From assembly GCA_036345935.2 (NCBI GenBank), contig JADWOT020000009.1, positions 6,219,381 to 6,283,380 on the forward strand: a DNA stretch of 64,000 bases. Direction: 5' to 3'. The first letter of the stretch is position 1, and the number at the start of each line of letters is the position of its first letter. The position numbers and the translations under genes are program-made. Positions 47,601-61,524 of the stretch are shown here, piece by piece. The notes beneath the pieces were generated by a model. The model was not told the origin of the DNA and searched no databases. It worked only from the letters and a program-made list of their open reading frames with translations. Source of the DNA: Taenia hydatigena. Taxonomy: Eukaryota > Platyhelminthes > Cestoda > Cyclophyllidea > Taeniidae.

Positions 47601-50600
47601 GACCGTGCAGCCTGAAGTGCATTATGGTCTTTAAAGTCTATGGAAGTTTTGAATAGCAGAAACGGGGCACCACAACATGCCCAGTCGAGTTAATTTTTAT
47701 TAATAAAGGCGAAACCTGTACCGCGGTGCAGCATCATTACGGTAGTGAGGGCAAGGAGAGAGCAATTTGGGAGGCGTTGAAGTGCAAAAAAGGGGCACAC
47801 GATTTTGCAAGTGGTGGTCATATCGATTAACACGCATTGCATACTTTGACGAATCGTCCAACGTGGCCTTGAATTTTTTGCCTCAGAGTTGATGGCGACT
47901 GATTGGTTGATTGCGCTTCAAGCCGTAGTCGTAGCGCACGCCCTATTTGTCGGCTTAGTCAGCCGGTTGAGGGGAGGAAGGGAGGCAGGGTGGGCGGAAG
48001 GCAGGGTGGGTGGGGGCCGGGGGGCGGCTGGACGGTCGGCCGGACGGACGGGCAGGCGGGCGGGCGGGCGAGCGAGCGGACACGGAGGGATTATTTGTCG
48101 ACCGTTTGGGCATGCAGTCGGCAGAAAGGTAAAAATGTACCGACAGGGTTATTTCCTATGTAATGAAGCTTCGTGAAGCAGCATCTTTTTCCGAATATAA
48201 AGTAAGTTAATTCAGCGCAGTTTTATTTTGCCGTTACATGAGCATGCATCCCCATTCTTAGTAAAACGCACTTCTTCCCACTTGTAAAGCTCCAAATCAA
48301 ACAATAAATGTGCTCAACCTTTTCAACTTGTTCGTAAGTTAATCAAAACAGGGCGATATCGCCAAAATATCAACTCGCTCTATTTTTACCTTATCGCCTT
48401 AGGTCTATCCGTATCGAGACCCCACTTCCTTGTAACATATCGGCGACATAGGTGGCGACTGCAACCTGGCCTGAAACGAAGATTCACCGAAAGCCTCGAA
48501 AGCTCTCGACTTCTTTTCATGTTCCAAACAATCCCATTCCCAAGCTCTAATGTGGGGATAGATTCATCCAACGGTAATGTCGAAATTATATCTATTATAT
48601 CCGTTCAAATTATAATATTATACACTTGACCACGTCCATTCTTCCCTATTACTTATTATGATCATTGTGGCATTTGAACGCATCAAGTTCATACTTCATA
48701 TTTGAACCTATTTGCTGCTACATTAGGCACTCTAGGAAAAAAATAATTCCATGTTTTCCACTATCTCACAAATAAATTTTTACCTAAGTTAGCCAATGAT
48801 CAACTGCAGTATTCAGTAACATATTAGAAAACGAAACTTGAAGAGTTGGAACGAATATTTTTAGGAGTTTTGGTTGCGATTTAAACTAAGCTTTTGCTTA
48901 CTGGAAGCTAAATAGAGCCACTGACGGCGATGAGGGTTTGCGGAGTTATTCTAAAGATCGCGTGCACCTTCGCGTCGAGCTGTTCCGCACGTCAGTTAAC
49001 TTTAATTACTCCACCCACGGAAGGAAGCTGCTTTTTGTCCGGGCAATTTCTCAAAAAATATACCCACGGGATTATGAAGGCAACCGGGTCATGTAATCAC
49101 GAAATTATGTGACATCGGGTAGCCACTGTAGACCTGCGCTGCAGGGCTAGCACTCGCCATATTTGCCAATCCACGTTGTAAGGGCTATCGCACTTGAGGC
49201 AGGAAGACAATTTAAGCGTTTTGACCTCAGTTTCCATATTTATCTGCACTTCAAACAACAACCGGAAGATAGGTCGTAAAATTGGGAGTTGGTTTGTTCT
49301 CACATACCCAGAGGCGAGCATATGATAGCAATCCGTTTTACTAGAATTTAATAAGAAGAATAGGAATTGTGCATATTCTTGTTAGATTCGCTATTCCGTT
49401 TGGACCATTTTCCTTCACAGCGCACAATATAACCGTAATAAAATAATAGAGAAATGACAAGGTATCTTGTCAGATGGTTTGCGTATTTTGACAACTTTTA
49501 GATAATTTAGGCTGTTTACTGCTTGAACTGAATTATAATTGACGCAAGCACCAAGACAAATTTTCAATACCCAATTTCGGTTTTCTCAAAATACCAGATA
49601 ATAAATTCATCACGGAGGAGAAACGAAGCACATACGGTTAATTTGTTCGTTGAATAATTTTGAAAAGGCGGATGAAGTCACTGTATTCCCGTGGAAAACC
49701 ATGTCAATACACTGGTAATGAAGGTACTTAATGCTAGAAATTTTAAATGATGTCCTAGACACATAGAATGTTGAGCGGTTTTAGGTGTTGAAAGGTCTTT
49801 AAAAATTCTCAACTTATTCACAGTGGGCGATTTCAAATAAACTGTAGTCAATCTAACGATATGATCCATTTTCAGAGTCAAACCCATTCCTCAAATTTCC
49901 ATCTGAATTGTTGTTTCGGGACGACGATCGAACTATCCTTAAACAACAAATCAAGCTAATAATGCAATTTAGTGTATATTATAAAATCAAAAGGCATATC
50001 CGCAAACATATCATTTATCGAAGCTTATTCGATTTTCTGGTAGCCCGGGCCCCCGTCTCGCGAATCCAGGCGCCTGTTAACGACTTAGCCAAACAGCAGC
50101 CACTGCAGACATCTCTGGGCGTCTCTACAACCGATCCGGAGGCCTCCTTAACCGGGTCCGTCTCTGGCGAGGGGTCCTGTCAATCCTCGGCGACTCAGAA
50201 CTCTGCCAACAACTCCACAACCGCCTCAAATGGAGGTGACAGAAGGATATCGACTGGGGAGATGCAACAATCCCAAGCATCACCCTCTCTGGAAGACTTT
50301 AGCGGACAACGCTACGACAGCCACGGAGGTCGGTATGCTGAGGATGACGATCCAGAACGCTCCAAGTTAAAGTTCCGCCGAAGAATTTTGGGAATGAGTG
50401 AAAAATCGAGTATGGTTCGACGCTACCACAGACGTCCTGGTGTAGGGGTATGTGGTCGGGTGAGTGGTGGGCGAGGGTCTCCCACTGGAACCGATTTTGC
50501 GTTTCGTACGGTTCTTTTAGCTACTAACGCTCCTTGGTACATTATTTTAGTCTCTCATTTTATTTGAGATTAGGAAGCGCAATAGCATAAACAAAGTTTT

Positions 50601-53600
50601 TTGTCTATTAGAACTTTCCTCATCATTGTTGGGCATCTTTGTCAAAGAGCATATTAGTCTTATCTAGCAGGATTATTTTTGTTAAGGTGCATATGTCGTG
50701 ATTGCTCTAGCTATTTTATAATAAATAACGGACTGAGTGGAATTTATGAAGTAAAGCGTTATCAAACTTGAGGCATATAGATAACTCTAATGAAACGAAA
50801 ATTCCCCGACTTACAAAGGGACTTCATTGATCAATTAAGGCAGGCCAGTGGATACTAGGGTGGGTACTGAGTTTCACTGATAGTCCTCGTATCCTTAGTT
50901 CTGCGTCTACTTGTTAATTCCAGAAGTAGGATATTTGGGACCTGATTAAAAAATGAAGATAAGGACGTAGCTTGATCGGTGGGCGATAGAGGAGGTTAGC
51001 AAGTACACATCAACTAAATAAGGATACGTTTGCCCTCTAAAGTACTATTTTCAAACCGTCCTGACGATGGTGGTGGATCTACATTCTGTGGCAATATAAT
51101 ATTGGTCTTACTACTCACCGCATTCTCAGTGAAATTGCGCATTTCGACATCCTATTTGAAATGAAAGGCCCAACGACATCACTACATACTTTCTGTGTAT
51201 TTTGGGGCTGTAATATTTTGCGTTCTTTATTTGCACTAATCGCTCATGCTTATACCAATTAGTAAGGCGAGATCTTCGTGAATCCTTTCGTTAAGAGAGG
51301 ATTCTTACTACATTTGCTGAAATGACCATTTGAAATGTTCCACGCATGACATCTGAATGAGTCCAGACTGTGGTAAGTGAATAAATCACGGCAGTTTATC
51401 CACCAATTTCGCTGTCGAAAATTCCGTAGATTTGATAATAATGGGTTTGCCAGGGTAATTGATTATAGCGTAATAGGCTGTTCACGAACAAAAATGGGTA
51501 GATAGTAACACTAAAATTATATAATTATGAGAATTAACAAGTGGTAATGTTAGAGGACGTATTTACTTTTTTGCTGGGTTGTTTACAATTGCTTTTTTTA
51601 ATGCCGCACGAAATGTCAAACAAAGCCCTTTGAAGAGAGAGCTAGATGCGCAGTTGCCTGTTCCGACCGTCCAATGTATTTTCCGCATCCACGAATAAAG
51701 ACCTAAAACAAACTATTAAAATACCCAGAGCTAAAAGGCTATCTGTTTAGCTTTGTGCAAAAGTAAGCACAATAGATGGCATTTCTACAGAGTACCATAT
51801 CATTTCACTGTAAGTTAAGAAGCCATCCTTCGCAAATTCACGAAGTCAACAGTTTGGAGAGCAGACTGAATTGTAAATTAGCGCACACCACGCAAAATAG
51901 CGTTTCAATAAGTCTCAGGCCACACTATTGTGCCGTCTGTCACACAATTTATTGCCTGTGGCCAATAGTGAAGTTAAATTATTTAGCAATTTTAAAATAT
52001 TAAATTGGGATGGATTTTAAATTGACTGCCGATTTTTGGAATGGGCGACATTTCGTGCGTCAAGTGTTTACCGACGCTGCCACGGAAAACACAAGTGCAG
52101 TAGACGCGTGCGCCTACGAAGGGCAATAAATCTTCCCTCAAAACTTCATAAATTCCGGCAGAATAGGCACTATGCGGAAGTATGCTCTAAAATAAAGTAA
52201 CCAGAAATCATTTGCTGGATCATCATCGAATATGAAACATGTAATTCACATAGTTGTCAAAGCTCTGCTGGAAACACTTCCTCTTCATTTCAAACGGAAA
52301 CAAAACTTGTCATATGCGTTAGTACACCGACATCAGGACTAATTTCCTACGTTTTTACTTATTATAACTTATCTTACCTTGCTATTTTGTCAACCTCTTC
52401 TTACTTCCACTGGGTCCTTATAAGGGTTTACTTATGCATTGAAAAACATTCAAGGTAGACGATTTGTTGGTAAAACCAGCCGTGAATATGAAAGCATTTG
52501 CATTAACTCGATATCGAAAAGCAGCAACGATTTTAGACCCTACTTACTGTCTTTTAATGAACACAACGCTGTGTATTTGGGAGGAACATGAACCTTGTGA
52601 GCATTTTTGGTGCTCCGCATAATTTAAATTAATAAGTAGCAAATGCATTTTACTCAAAACAGGGCATGGATCCACCTCCAAGGTGCTCCTTCCACAAAAA
52701 ATCCAACTTCTTTGGATCTGTTGATCTCGCCTATTAGGAATAGAAATGAGGCAATTCTTTAATGAATTACGATTGGAGGCATCATGAAATTTAGCGCCAT
52801 GCAAATGTTTGTGGGAATTTCATCCGCAAAATTGAGCAGCCTGTGGTTCTGGCTGATTACCGATTCCCTGTGTTTCCAACCAAAATTCTGAGACAGCTTA
52901 TAGTTGTGTACGCCTGCAGAGAATCGAGACCTATCGGAGGTCACTTAAAGATACGCCAAATGATTTCGCAAATTTCACTCAAACAAAGTGCACCAATTCT
53001 CATAGCCGATAGCATTACTGCTGCCATTTGCAATTTATTGTTGTTTTCTAACTTGCCCCATAAAGGCTGAATAAATATTGGCGTGTCTATTGACTGACTA
53101 CAACTTCGGTCACGTCTGATCTCACCCATTAGAACATGATCTGCAAAGCTCAGGATTCATTACATACTGTCAAAAAACTATCGGTAATGTGAAGAGTGTG
53201 CTATTCTACTATTTTAAATGGCAAGAGGTTACTCATAAAGAGTACACTGGGTGCAGGAGGGCAGCATTAACCGTACGTTTATAATTTCAGCCACGCGGAA
53301 GGAGAGGCATCCCCGGGAGGCACGACAGTGGTGGCCGATGGACATCGCTCGACGGCTCGGGCAACAGTCTGCAAAGTTTTGATGCTGGATATGATGAAGA
53401 TAGTCCAGGTGCGCAATTTGTCTCGTTTCGCATTTTTCATTCTCAAAGAGGGCAAAAACCAGTCGCAAAGTGTAGTTAAAGCATTGAAAGAAAAAAGGTT
53501 GCTTTCCAGATGTTCAACTGAATCAGTGTATTAATCATAATGGCAATTTTAATCTCGATTGTAGCTTCTGATAAACGACGAGAATGCGTTTATTTACCAG

Positions 53601-56600
53601 ATGATATTTGTACTCGGATATAGAAAATGTGAATTAACTGGAATCCTGGATGTGGTTTATTTACACTTATTGCACCGTTAGAGGCAATAAAAGTTAAAGT
53701 GAAGTTACCATCTCGACTACCGATACAATAACTCATTTATTAGTGCTTACGCATCAAGCATGTTTAACGGATGGATTCCTTTTGTCACAAAGTACTACAC
53801 ATAACGGATACTTAGTGAAGGATGCAATTATATGGATTGAGTGGGCTGTTCAGCTTCTGTAGGAGGCATAAATCTGGCGCAACGTAGGCATTTCCTCACT
53901 ACGGTGAGGCGAAGAGAATCACCCTATTCTTAAGGCATTCACTTCGAGATCGTTAACACTGAATTAGCAGTGTATTAAGAAGCCAAGCAAGGAACAGACG
54001 ATGAGATAGTTAATATCGGCTTGCTGGCCATCAGAACGTTCTTTTAATGGTGAGACAGTCCAGTAAAATGTAGTCGGGAGAAAGGTTGCAGGTTGTAATG
54101 TTTGGGCGTTGCCATGAATATCCGAATCCTACAATTTCGCCTTAAAAATAGGTTTCGTAGACTTTACGGACTACCTTGTCAAAGATTCATTGGACTCGTG
54201 CCAGTCAGAGTTATCTCAGTCGGTAATGGCTCTCCTGTACTGAAGATACGCCGCTCTTAGCGAATGCGGGCTCGATTTATAAGACAAAACAACGTTTACT
54301 AGTAACAACTTAGTGAACTCTTGCTCATATTAAAACAGGATTTGACCTTTTACTTAAGTGACAGGTATGGTGCCAATATATCATCAGACTTTACAAAAAT
54401 TCAAACTAAACAAAATGATAGATCTCGAAGTTGGATAAAATCGTAGGTTATCGCTTTGCTGGAAGTTCACCCAAACTTTTTTTTCATGTGGAGGGCACTA
54501 CTAGTAGTCGGGATGAAATCTCGTAGCTGCTAAACTTTATAAAACTGCTTTGTCAAAGCCGGACAATTTATTTGGGTATGCGCTGTCCAGAATTGGTGAA
54601 CCAAGACGGGTGCAGTGTATCAGGGTAACGCGAGACCACACACAGGTTTGGTCACTCGTCAAACTGACAGGCATGGGTGGGATGGTTTAATGCAACCACC
54701 CAACGCTCCTAAGCCAGGTAACCACATCACACTTTTACTAAAAAATGTACTGGGTGCTGAAATCGATTAACCCAGTAAATTGGTTCTAGTGCTGCCTATA
54801 AGTTCAGTTTTTCAAAAGCTCCCAAGTCTAACGTTTTGGTCGCAATGCACACTACTGGTAGCCATAGGATGCATTGAAATAGTTTGAAACCGGCTACAGA
54901 TTTTTGTAACCTATCAATTTTGATTCGTATCGATCGTATTAAAAGTCCTAAATTTTCGTCGGAGAACACGAGGCCCGGCGACCAACCTTACTTTGTGAGA
55001 ATAATAGAAAAAGACAATCGTGTTCGCCGTAGGTTGTCTGCCGTAAGTTAACCTCCTTTGCATCTTTGTCACTTATAAACAAATTTTATTGCATGCATTT
55101 CTGATGGGAAAGAAATTACTATTCTGCATCACGCTAACAATAGTAATACAGTTGGGGAAGATGGTGAACCATTTAAATTAAGGTTTACGAAATAAGAGAG
55201 ACTAATGCTTTCAAGCGGTGGGAGAATTTACTTTTGGACCCCATTTCTCTTTCGCCAGTAGGTTTTCCTCCTACACATAAATTGGGTCTAATCCAATTTG
55301 TTCCCAAGTTTGGTGCATTAGAAATCGCTGCGTAGGCTTATGGCTCGTGTTATATGCTCCGTTGTCATACAGCAGTAGGGAAACGCAACACTTATGATTG
55401 ATTTCCAAACCACCTCGATTGACATCGTTCAATTTGATAAGTAGACCTTCAAAATTTAAGGCTTTTTACTGTGGACATATTCGGTTTAACTGCACACAAA
55501 AATATTCAGCAAAATCGATGCTCTGATAAATGGTGCGCATGAATTCTCAGGTTGCGGGTAGAAATCTCCCATCAATTACTAAAGACATTGCAAAGTGGTT
55601 GGATTGACATTTGCCAAATCAATAATGCGCTCACAACAATTAGCTATCAAATCTATCACGTGTAGATAGGATGTGTTGAAATAGTATCTTCTGATTTGAT
55701 GACTTGGAAATAATGCCAACGCTATGATAAAGCATCTTGGATGTTTGTGTCTCGCTTATCACTTTCTCTGGCTTTGCTTCAAATAAGGCAAAACTTATTC
55801 TAAGATTATAGGCATATCATACTTTACAATCCAACCAAAAATTGTAAAAGTGAAGAAAACTTTGCTCGTCTTTTCAAGCGAACCATTTTGAAGCGCCTCA
55901 CAAGGATCCCTTTCATATTCCCAGACGCCTACACACCACCCGACGAAGCCATCTATCGAAGCAACGCAAATTTATCGACGGGTGGGCTCAGCGATGGTCT
56001 CCATGCTAAGCTCTCTCATCCTCACCCAGGTTTCTTTGAGGCCCCAGAGCTTCTTGAGACGACCACTGTTACCCGATCAGAGACGCCGATCACTTCACAG
56101 CACCATCACCACCACCCGTCCACTCCGGTATCGCCACCGACTTCCGCGCCTGCACCGGCGCAAACGACGGCAACGACGTCGATAATGATGATGCCGCAGT
56201 GCCATCCACAGCAGTCCCTTATATGCAGTGGTATGGATAAGAGAATGCCTCCTGAGGTGGTCCACGATCCAAACAACCTCGAATGGCGAAATATCGTTCA
56301 AAGACATCCCCATGTTAATGGTCCTGACAGTATGAACAGTATGTTTCTAGCGAATATGAGATAGCGTTTCATGTCATGGTTAAGATCACTGCTGAGGTAT
56401 CCTCAATATTAAGACTCAGCGCTACCGGACGTGCCACAGGCTCCAGCACCGCCATCACTGCCGTCGTTGCCGCCTGGACGACCTGCGATGTCCACCCAAC
56501 AGCCACACAATAATCTGGCCTACCAGCAGCATCACTCATCTCCACTTCCGACACCCCCGCATCACCATCAGCAGCAACCCCCGCCACCTCCACCACCTTC

Positions 56601-59600
56601 AATGCAACCAAACGCACCACCACCATTGCCACAGCCGCCACCACCGCCTCTGCCACCGCCGCAATCGATGCAGTCATCGAATTCAGCATCGGGTCCACCC
56701 GACATGAACGCGAATCAAGGAGGTGGAGGTAGTGGTAGTGGAGGAAATGCTCACGTTCCCTTAGTCACCTCACCTCCACCCGGTGGCAGTAGCGGACCTT
56801 CAGAACCGACTACCGTGGTGACTTTCTTTGTCTGTGAGGTCTGCGCTTCTCGATATCGTTCGACCGCAGGTCTGCGGTACCACTACCATAGTCAACATGC
56901 GGGGTACACACCGAGGAATCCGATTTCGGCTTCAGCTTCGAGAATAAGCATACCCACTTCTGAGTATAACAGATTCGCTCCGAATACAGGACCGCGAGGA
57001 GGACGCAATGGGAGAAATAAGCGTAGTAGAAGTAGGTCAAGGCATAGCTACACTTTCTTAATGAAGGTCGTGGACACTAGAAATGGTCTTTTACGATTTT
57101 GTGCAAATAATGAACAAATTTACCACTGTGAGGGTGAGGCAAACAGTGGTGCTCAAGGTTTAATAAACCTTATCGATCAATGTACTCCTTACCATTCTTT
57201 TTTGTTGTGTGAAAACTTTAACCTTCCACAGTAAAATTGTCAAACAATTTACAACGAATCAATTCATCAGTCGGAGTGACTGATATTTTTCTTTATCCCT
57301 GATCTCCTTAGGTTCAGCAAATGAAAAAAGCAATAAGACAGCTGAGTCAGGGTGGTGTGATTTTCTTTGCCGTATTGCCATTAATCAAATCTGTGGCACT
57401 AACTGCATGGAATATTCACTACGGAAAACATAGATTTGCAACTTACATTTGATTTGAATTGCAAAGGCAATTACCCGAGCTACCGCACTGGAGGGACGAA
57501 CAAGGGGCGGGGGCTGTCGGCTGCGAACCAGCAGATTGTGAATCAACGAAATGCGGCTCAGACGTCGGGAGATGGAAGCGAGTCCGACCCTTACCACATG
57601 CCTTCGGCCAATACCCCTGAGGAACCGCATCCTCGCAGTGTCTACTCCAGCAGTAAGTAGCCAGATCTAGTGCATCATTTCAACTCTCTAAAGCCCTATT
57701 TCTGAAACCAAAATCAAGTGTTTTGTATGCACCTGGCTTCTAGAAGTACCTCAGAACAGTAATTTTACGCGTTTTCGCGGTAAAGGCTTCTGGTTAAGAA
57801 TAAATTAGTTCTCTACAGAATAAGTTTGATTGATTTGTCGCCAATTGTAGGTAGTGAGCCCCAACAAACGGAATCCTCCTTGAGTTCCGTCAACTCCAGC
57901 TCCTACATTTCACCAATTAAGCTTAAGTCACCAAATGACATGGAATACCCTTCCTCTGGTCCACGTGGCAAGTCCTACTCTGGATACCCTCCCCCTCCCC
58001 CACCGCCTCCTCCGACCTCGTCGGGCCACCAACCACCCCCACCGCCCTATGATCAGCACCCCTACTACGGCGCATCCTCAGCCCTCGCTTCCATGGACCA
58101 CATGGCCTCCTCGCTTCTTCGCCAGCAGCAGCACCAGCAGCATCAACAGCAACCACTCCATAGCCTCCTTGCCCAACTACATCCGACGTCGTACAAACCC
58201 TATGGTGATCCTCCCTGTCATTACTATGCCTCCCAACAGCGACCATACAATAGCGGCAAACCGAGTTTTGTAGAGCTGAAGAACATGCTGAGACACAGGC
58301 GGGTCCAATTCTCCGCTGACGCCTTTACGTGTGGCTACTGCCAGACTCATGTGGAAGGCAGTGGTGGTGGGAGTGGCGGGGGAGGGGGAGGAGATTCTGG
58401 GACGGAGGGAGAGGGCGTATCGTACGCGCGGTGCTTCGGCTGTGGAATGCCTGTGCACCACTTCTGCATCCTCCGCTATCGCAGCGGTGGCGCTGCGAAC
58501 TGCTCCCGCACTTCCAATAGCCAGCGCCTTTGCTATCCCTGGGTGTGCACTGAGTGCAAGTCTTGTTGGATTTGTGGAAGCGGTGCAAATGAGGCAAGCT
58601 CTAACTTTCAACTTCTGAACCTGTAACGAAGAAGGACGTGTTCCCTATTTGCTTGCTCAGTTGTCTGTTTGTGCAAATAAGCGAAATAATTATCATAATC
58701 GGACTGATTGTTGGAAAATTTAGTGTTTACCGTTCCCACTTCGCAAAATAATTTATGTGAAGTTGCAAAATGTGTTAAATTTTAGTTTAAAAATCGTTAA
58801 GGATGAGGCGTAGTAGCTTCGGAAACAAAGTAAACTAGTCTAGAGTAATTATTTATCTAAATAGAAAGGCGAGTTATGCTCCCTTGCTTTGTCATTTCAT
58901 TCGATAATTTGGAGTGATTTATTGCTTTGTGAAAGCAAATATTTCACGGGAGGGAGCGAAAACACTGACACGAAAGTATCATGACGAAAGTGGGCAACTG
59001 TTTCAACTTTGCGGAGCCATCTCATAGCGCTGTGGAAATCACATAATGATAAATACCCTTTTCACTGGACAAAAAGATGGCAATACTGATGATTTTTGCT
59101 TTTTTCCTGTTTGATGCTTTGAAATCGCGCATTTGCTACTTCGTAAACTTTGTTATTTCAGTTATAAGGCTGCGCTGAAAATCTCAAGTAGATGTCATGA
59201 TTTTAATGGGTTCCATGAAAGTTTGTAGAAAAATGCGCTATGCAATGGAACTTTATGCATAGGTAGGATGTGAGGTAAGTTAACTAAACCCGTATCACGA
59301 TACTTTCCTGATAGTTGGATAGAAGATTGAAAAGTGATTTCCTTATCCTTACCTTCCTCGACTTGTAAGGAGGTGATTTCCCAGATGATACGATACCAAA
59401 TCCGCATAATTTGACTTCAAATATACTAAAAAGTGCTTGAAGCTGTCTACGACTAGCTCTGCCTATGCAGTGTTAAGCTTAACTTTCCAATGACTAAGTT
59501 CCAAGTTATTTTAAGTAAATTGTCGCGGTAACACAAAATGACACAAAGTTTGCAGTGCGACGTCTCCAAGACTACCACATTGACAGAAATTAACGTCCAC

Positions 59601-61524
59601 CATACTTCATGTTAAAAAATGTTCACTAAAACTGCATGCACAGTCTGACGATAAGTGCATCGGAAATACATGGTTAGAAGGAGAGTGAGGGGTGAGTTCT
59701 GCACTTCCTGTCGTTCGAGCAAAATGTTTTACTGAGCAAATTATTTTTTAAATTGCCCATGGGTGTAAAAATGGTGATAAGCTAGAAGTGGCAATATAGT
59801 TAATACTATACAGGCAGTATTTGCTTCAGAGCCATTCAGAAATACACGATTATCGCAACACGTCTCCATTCGTAAGGATCACGTGACTCTACCATGGCGT
59901 CTACCCCAAACCGTGGGTGGCTTTTTGTTGACAAAGTATCAAAGACGCATGGACAACCTCATTAACCGTTGTCAGACTTGCACGTCTAAAAATGACACCA
60001 ATAAATGGAAATCGCAGCAGCACTGAATTTACTCCACTAATCTTAAATATCAGTTTGCTCATTTTTAAAGCCCATTTACCTACTCGGTACGAATTACCTC
60101 TTTCTACTTGTTCCTTGAAGTCTTATCATCTGAAAGGTGTTTTCCACCTGAATTGCTTTTCACACACAATGGGCACCTGAAGTCACAGTGGCCAACTCTC
60201 CCTGAATAAGGGCGGCCACGCACCGTCGGCTTCGTCAACCTGAGTTGCTCGACCATGTCTTCAGTAATTCCACTTAAATGACCTGCATACAATCTCATGA
60301 ACAGATCACCATCATCAACTCAGCTTGTGCAAACTTGTGTTGGAAGTGTTAAAATATTGTTAGGAGATCTGGTGACACAAAAATTATGAAATTGCGACGA
60401 ATACTTAAATGTACATACCATCAGAAGTGACCGTCAACGTTATTGGCATTGGATTTTACAAGATTTTTTGCGCGGTAAATTTTCATTTGTGTTTTTGGGC
60501 TAAGCTACATCAGAAGGCCTCCATTGCTAACTTAGAGTAGGAGTTTTCTCCTCCGCGTTGTATTTTTTGCATTATAAAAATTCCAGTGCTTTGAGAGCAA
60601 TGGTCAAAATGAAGCAGGACCATAGCAGAACGCAAGGCCCGTGTATCATGTTGAATGTGGATTAAAGCGTAGGCGTCTCAAATGGTTGAGCTATGCTTTT
60701 TACTTCATAATAGAGGCTTGGACATTGGTTGATTGTGGTGGTTGGCGCGAACTGCTTGTTACTCCTGTTGCCGCTCTCTGATTATTTCCTTTAATACACC
60801 CAACATTCAAACAACAGCAAAACTTAATAATAATTTCTTGTTTAGTTTGCTGTTTAAATTGCCATAATTTTGGTGAGCAAAATATTTTGTACCTATTACG
60901 CTATTTACAGTGGCAAAGCCATATATCAAATGTTACATGAAACATGGTCAACTATGTAATTTTGATACGCCCCCAGTGATGGTTACCTTACATAAACAAA
61001 AAGTTATTTAGACTCTATTTGTGATTTTGAAGTCACAATCACCTATCCTCTGGTTTTCAAAGTCGAATAAATGTCATTGCTATTGAATACGGGTGTAAGG
61101 TTAAATCATATAGTTACTGACCAGAAGGCAAAATACTTCATAATACTTTATCGTAGCTGTAAAAACTCCCAAAATAAGGCATCAGCTGCCTCACCTCATA
61201 GGGTTATACAATATAATTTTGAAGAAAGGTAAATGTATTTTGTATTCTCACTGTCATGTCAAAACTAAGACATTGCTCTTCGCCTTAAACAACATCCAAC
61301 ATGTAAGGATGTGCTTGCGCACTTTCTATGTGCCGCAATGTAATTTGCTTTGCATGTAGGAGTTGATTATGTGCTGCTGTGAATGTGACCGCGGTTACCA
61401 TGGCTACTGTCTTACGGGTTCCTCGCCGGGCTACCAGACCACGAGCTTTCCGGATGACTGGGTTTGTGAAATTTGTCGTCAGCAGGACGCCTGTCTTCCG
61501 TCACAGCCGCCAACGATCCACTGA
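44655..61524 (+). CDS. DPF: d4/DPF family chromatin reader (BAF45-type): Requiem N domain, C2H2 and double PHD
   Basis: Subunit of SWI/SNF (BAF) complexes that reads acylated histone H3 tails. Exons: 44655-44883, 48403-48573, 50044-50447, 53291-53408, 55925-56329, 56414-57035, 57480-57652, 57851-58593 and 61360-61524 (TGA), 3030 bases, 1009 residues. Requiem domain, residues about 25-105: LRYDSILADACAFNRRLRKG, RPNFFDTATQIAQ, then YRRHRWRLQPGLKRRF. d4 zinc finger, about 579-602: FFVCEVCASRYRSTAGLRYH with HYHSQH. PHD1, about 865-955: CGYC, RCFGCGMPVHHFC, YPWVCTECKSCWIC; PHD2: MCCCECDRGYHGYCL, WVCEIC. Human DPFs have about 390 residues; the excess is Pro-, Gln-, His- and Gly-rich low complexity. 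A Gly-rich loop interrupts PHD1. The last intron (2766 bp) starts with GC, not GT. The exon 6/7 junction is least certain (donor GTCAAG; alternative donor at 56904 and acceptor before 57467). The start was chosen at the first ATG with a purine context after the GC-rich promoter. Confidence 0.9.
47970..48082 (+). repeat. G-rich low-complexity tract in DPF intron 1
   Basis: Very GC-rich block in an AT-rich intron: runs of GGG and GGGG, then repeats of GGAC, GGGC and GAGC type (CGGGCGGGCGGGCGAGCGAG). It could form G-quadruplexes and may be a small CpG-rich regulatory island or an unstable simple repeat. The open frames over it only reflect composition. Confidence 0.7.
54205..54285 (+). repeat. 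tRNA-like relic (possible SINE head) in DPF intron 4
   Basis: Contains an A-box-like TTATCTCAGTCGGTAATGGC and, about 45 bases further, a B-box-like GGGCTCGATTT, with spacing near that of tRNA genes. The acceptor and T stems do not pair well, so it is not a working tRNA. Confidence 0.3.

Noticed and set aside
47889..48176. Gly/Arg-rich open frames over the G-rich tract
   Set aside because: The frames are open only because of composition, and they lie within an intron.
56369..56698. Minus-strand open frame rich in Val/Ala opposite DPF exon 6
   Set aside because: It is the complement of Pro/Gln-rich coding repeats.
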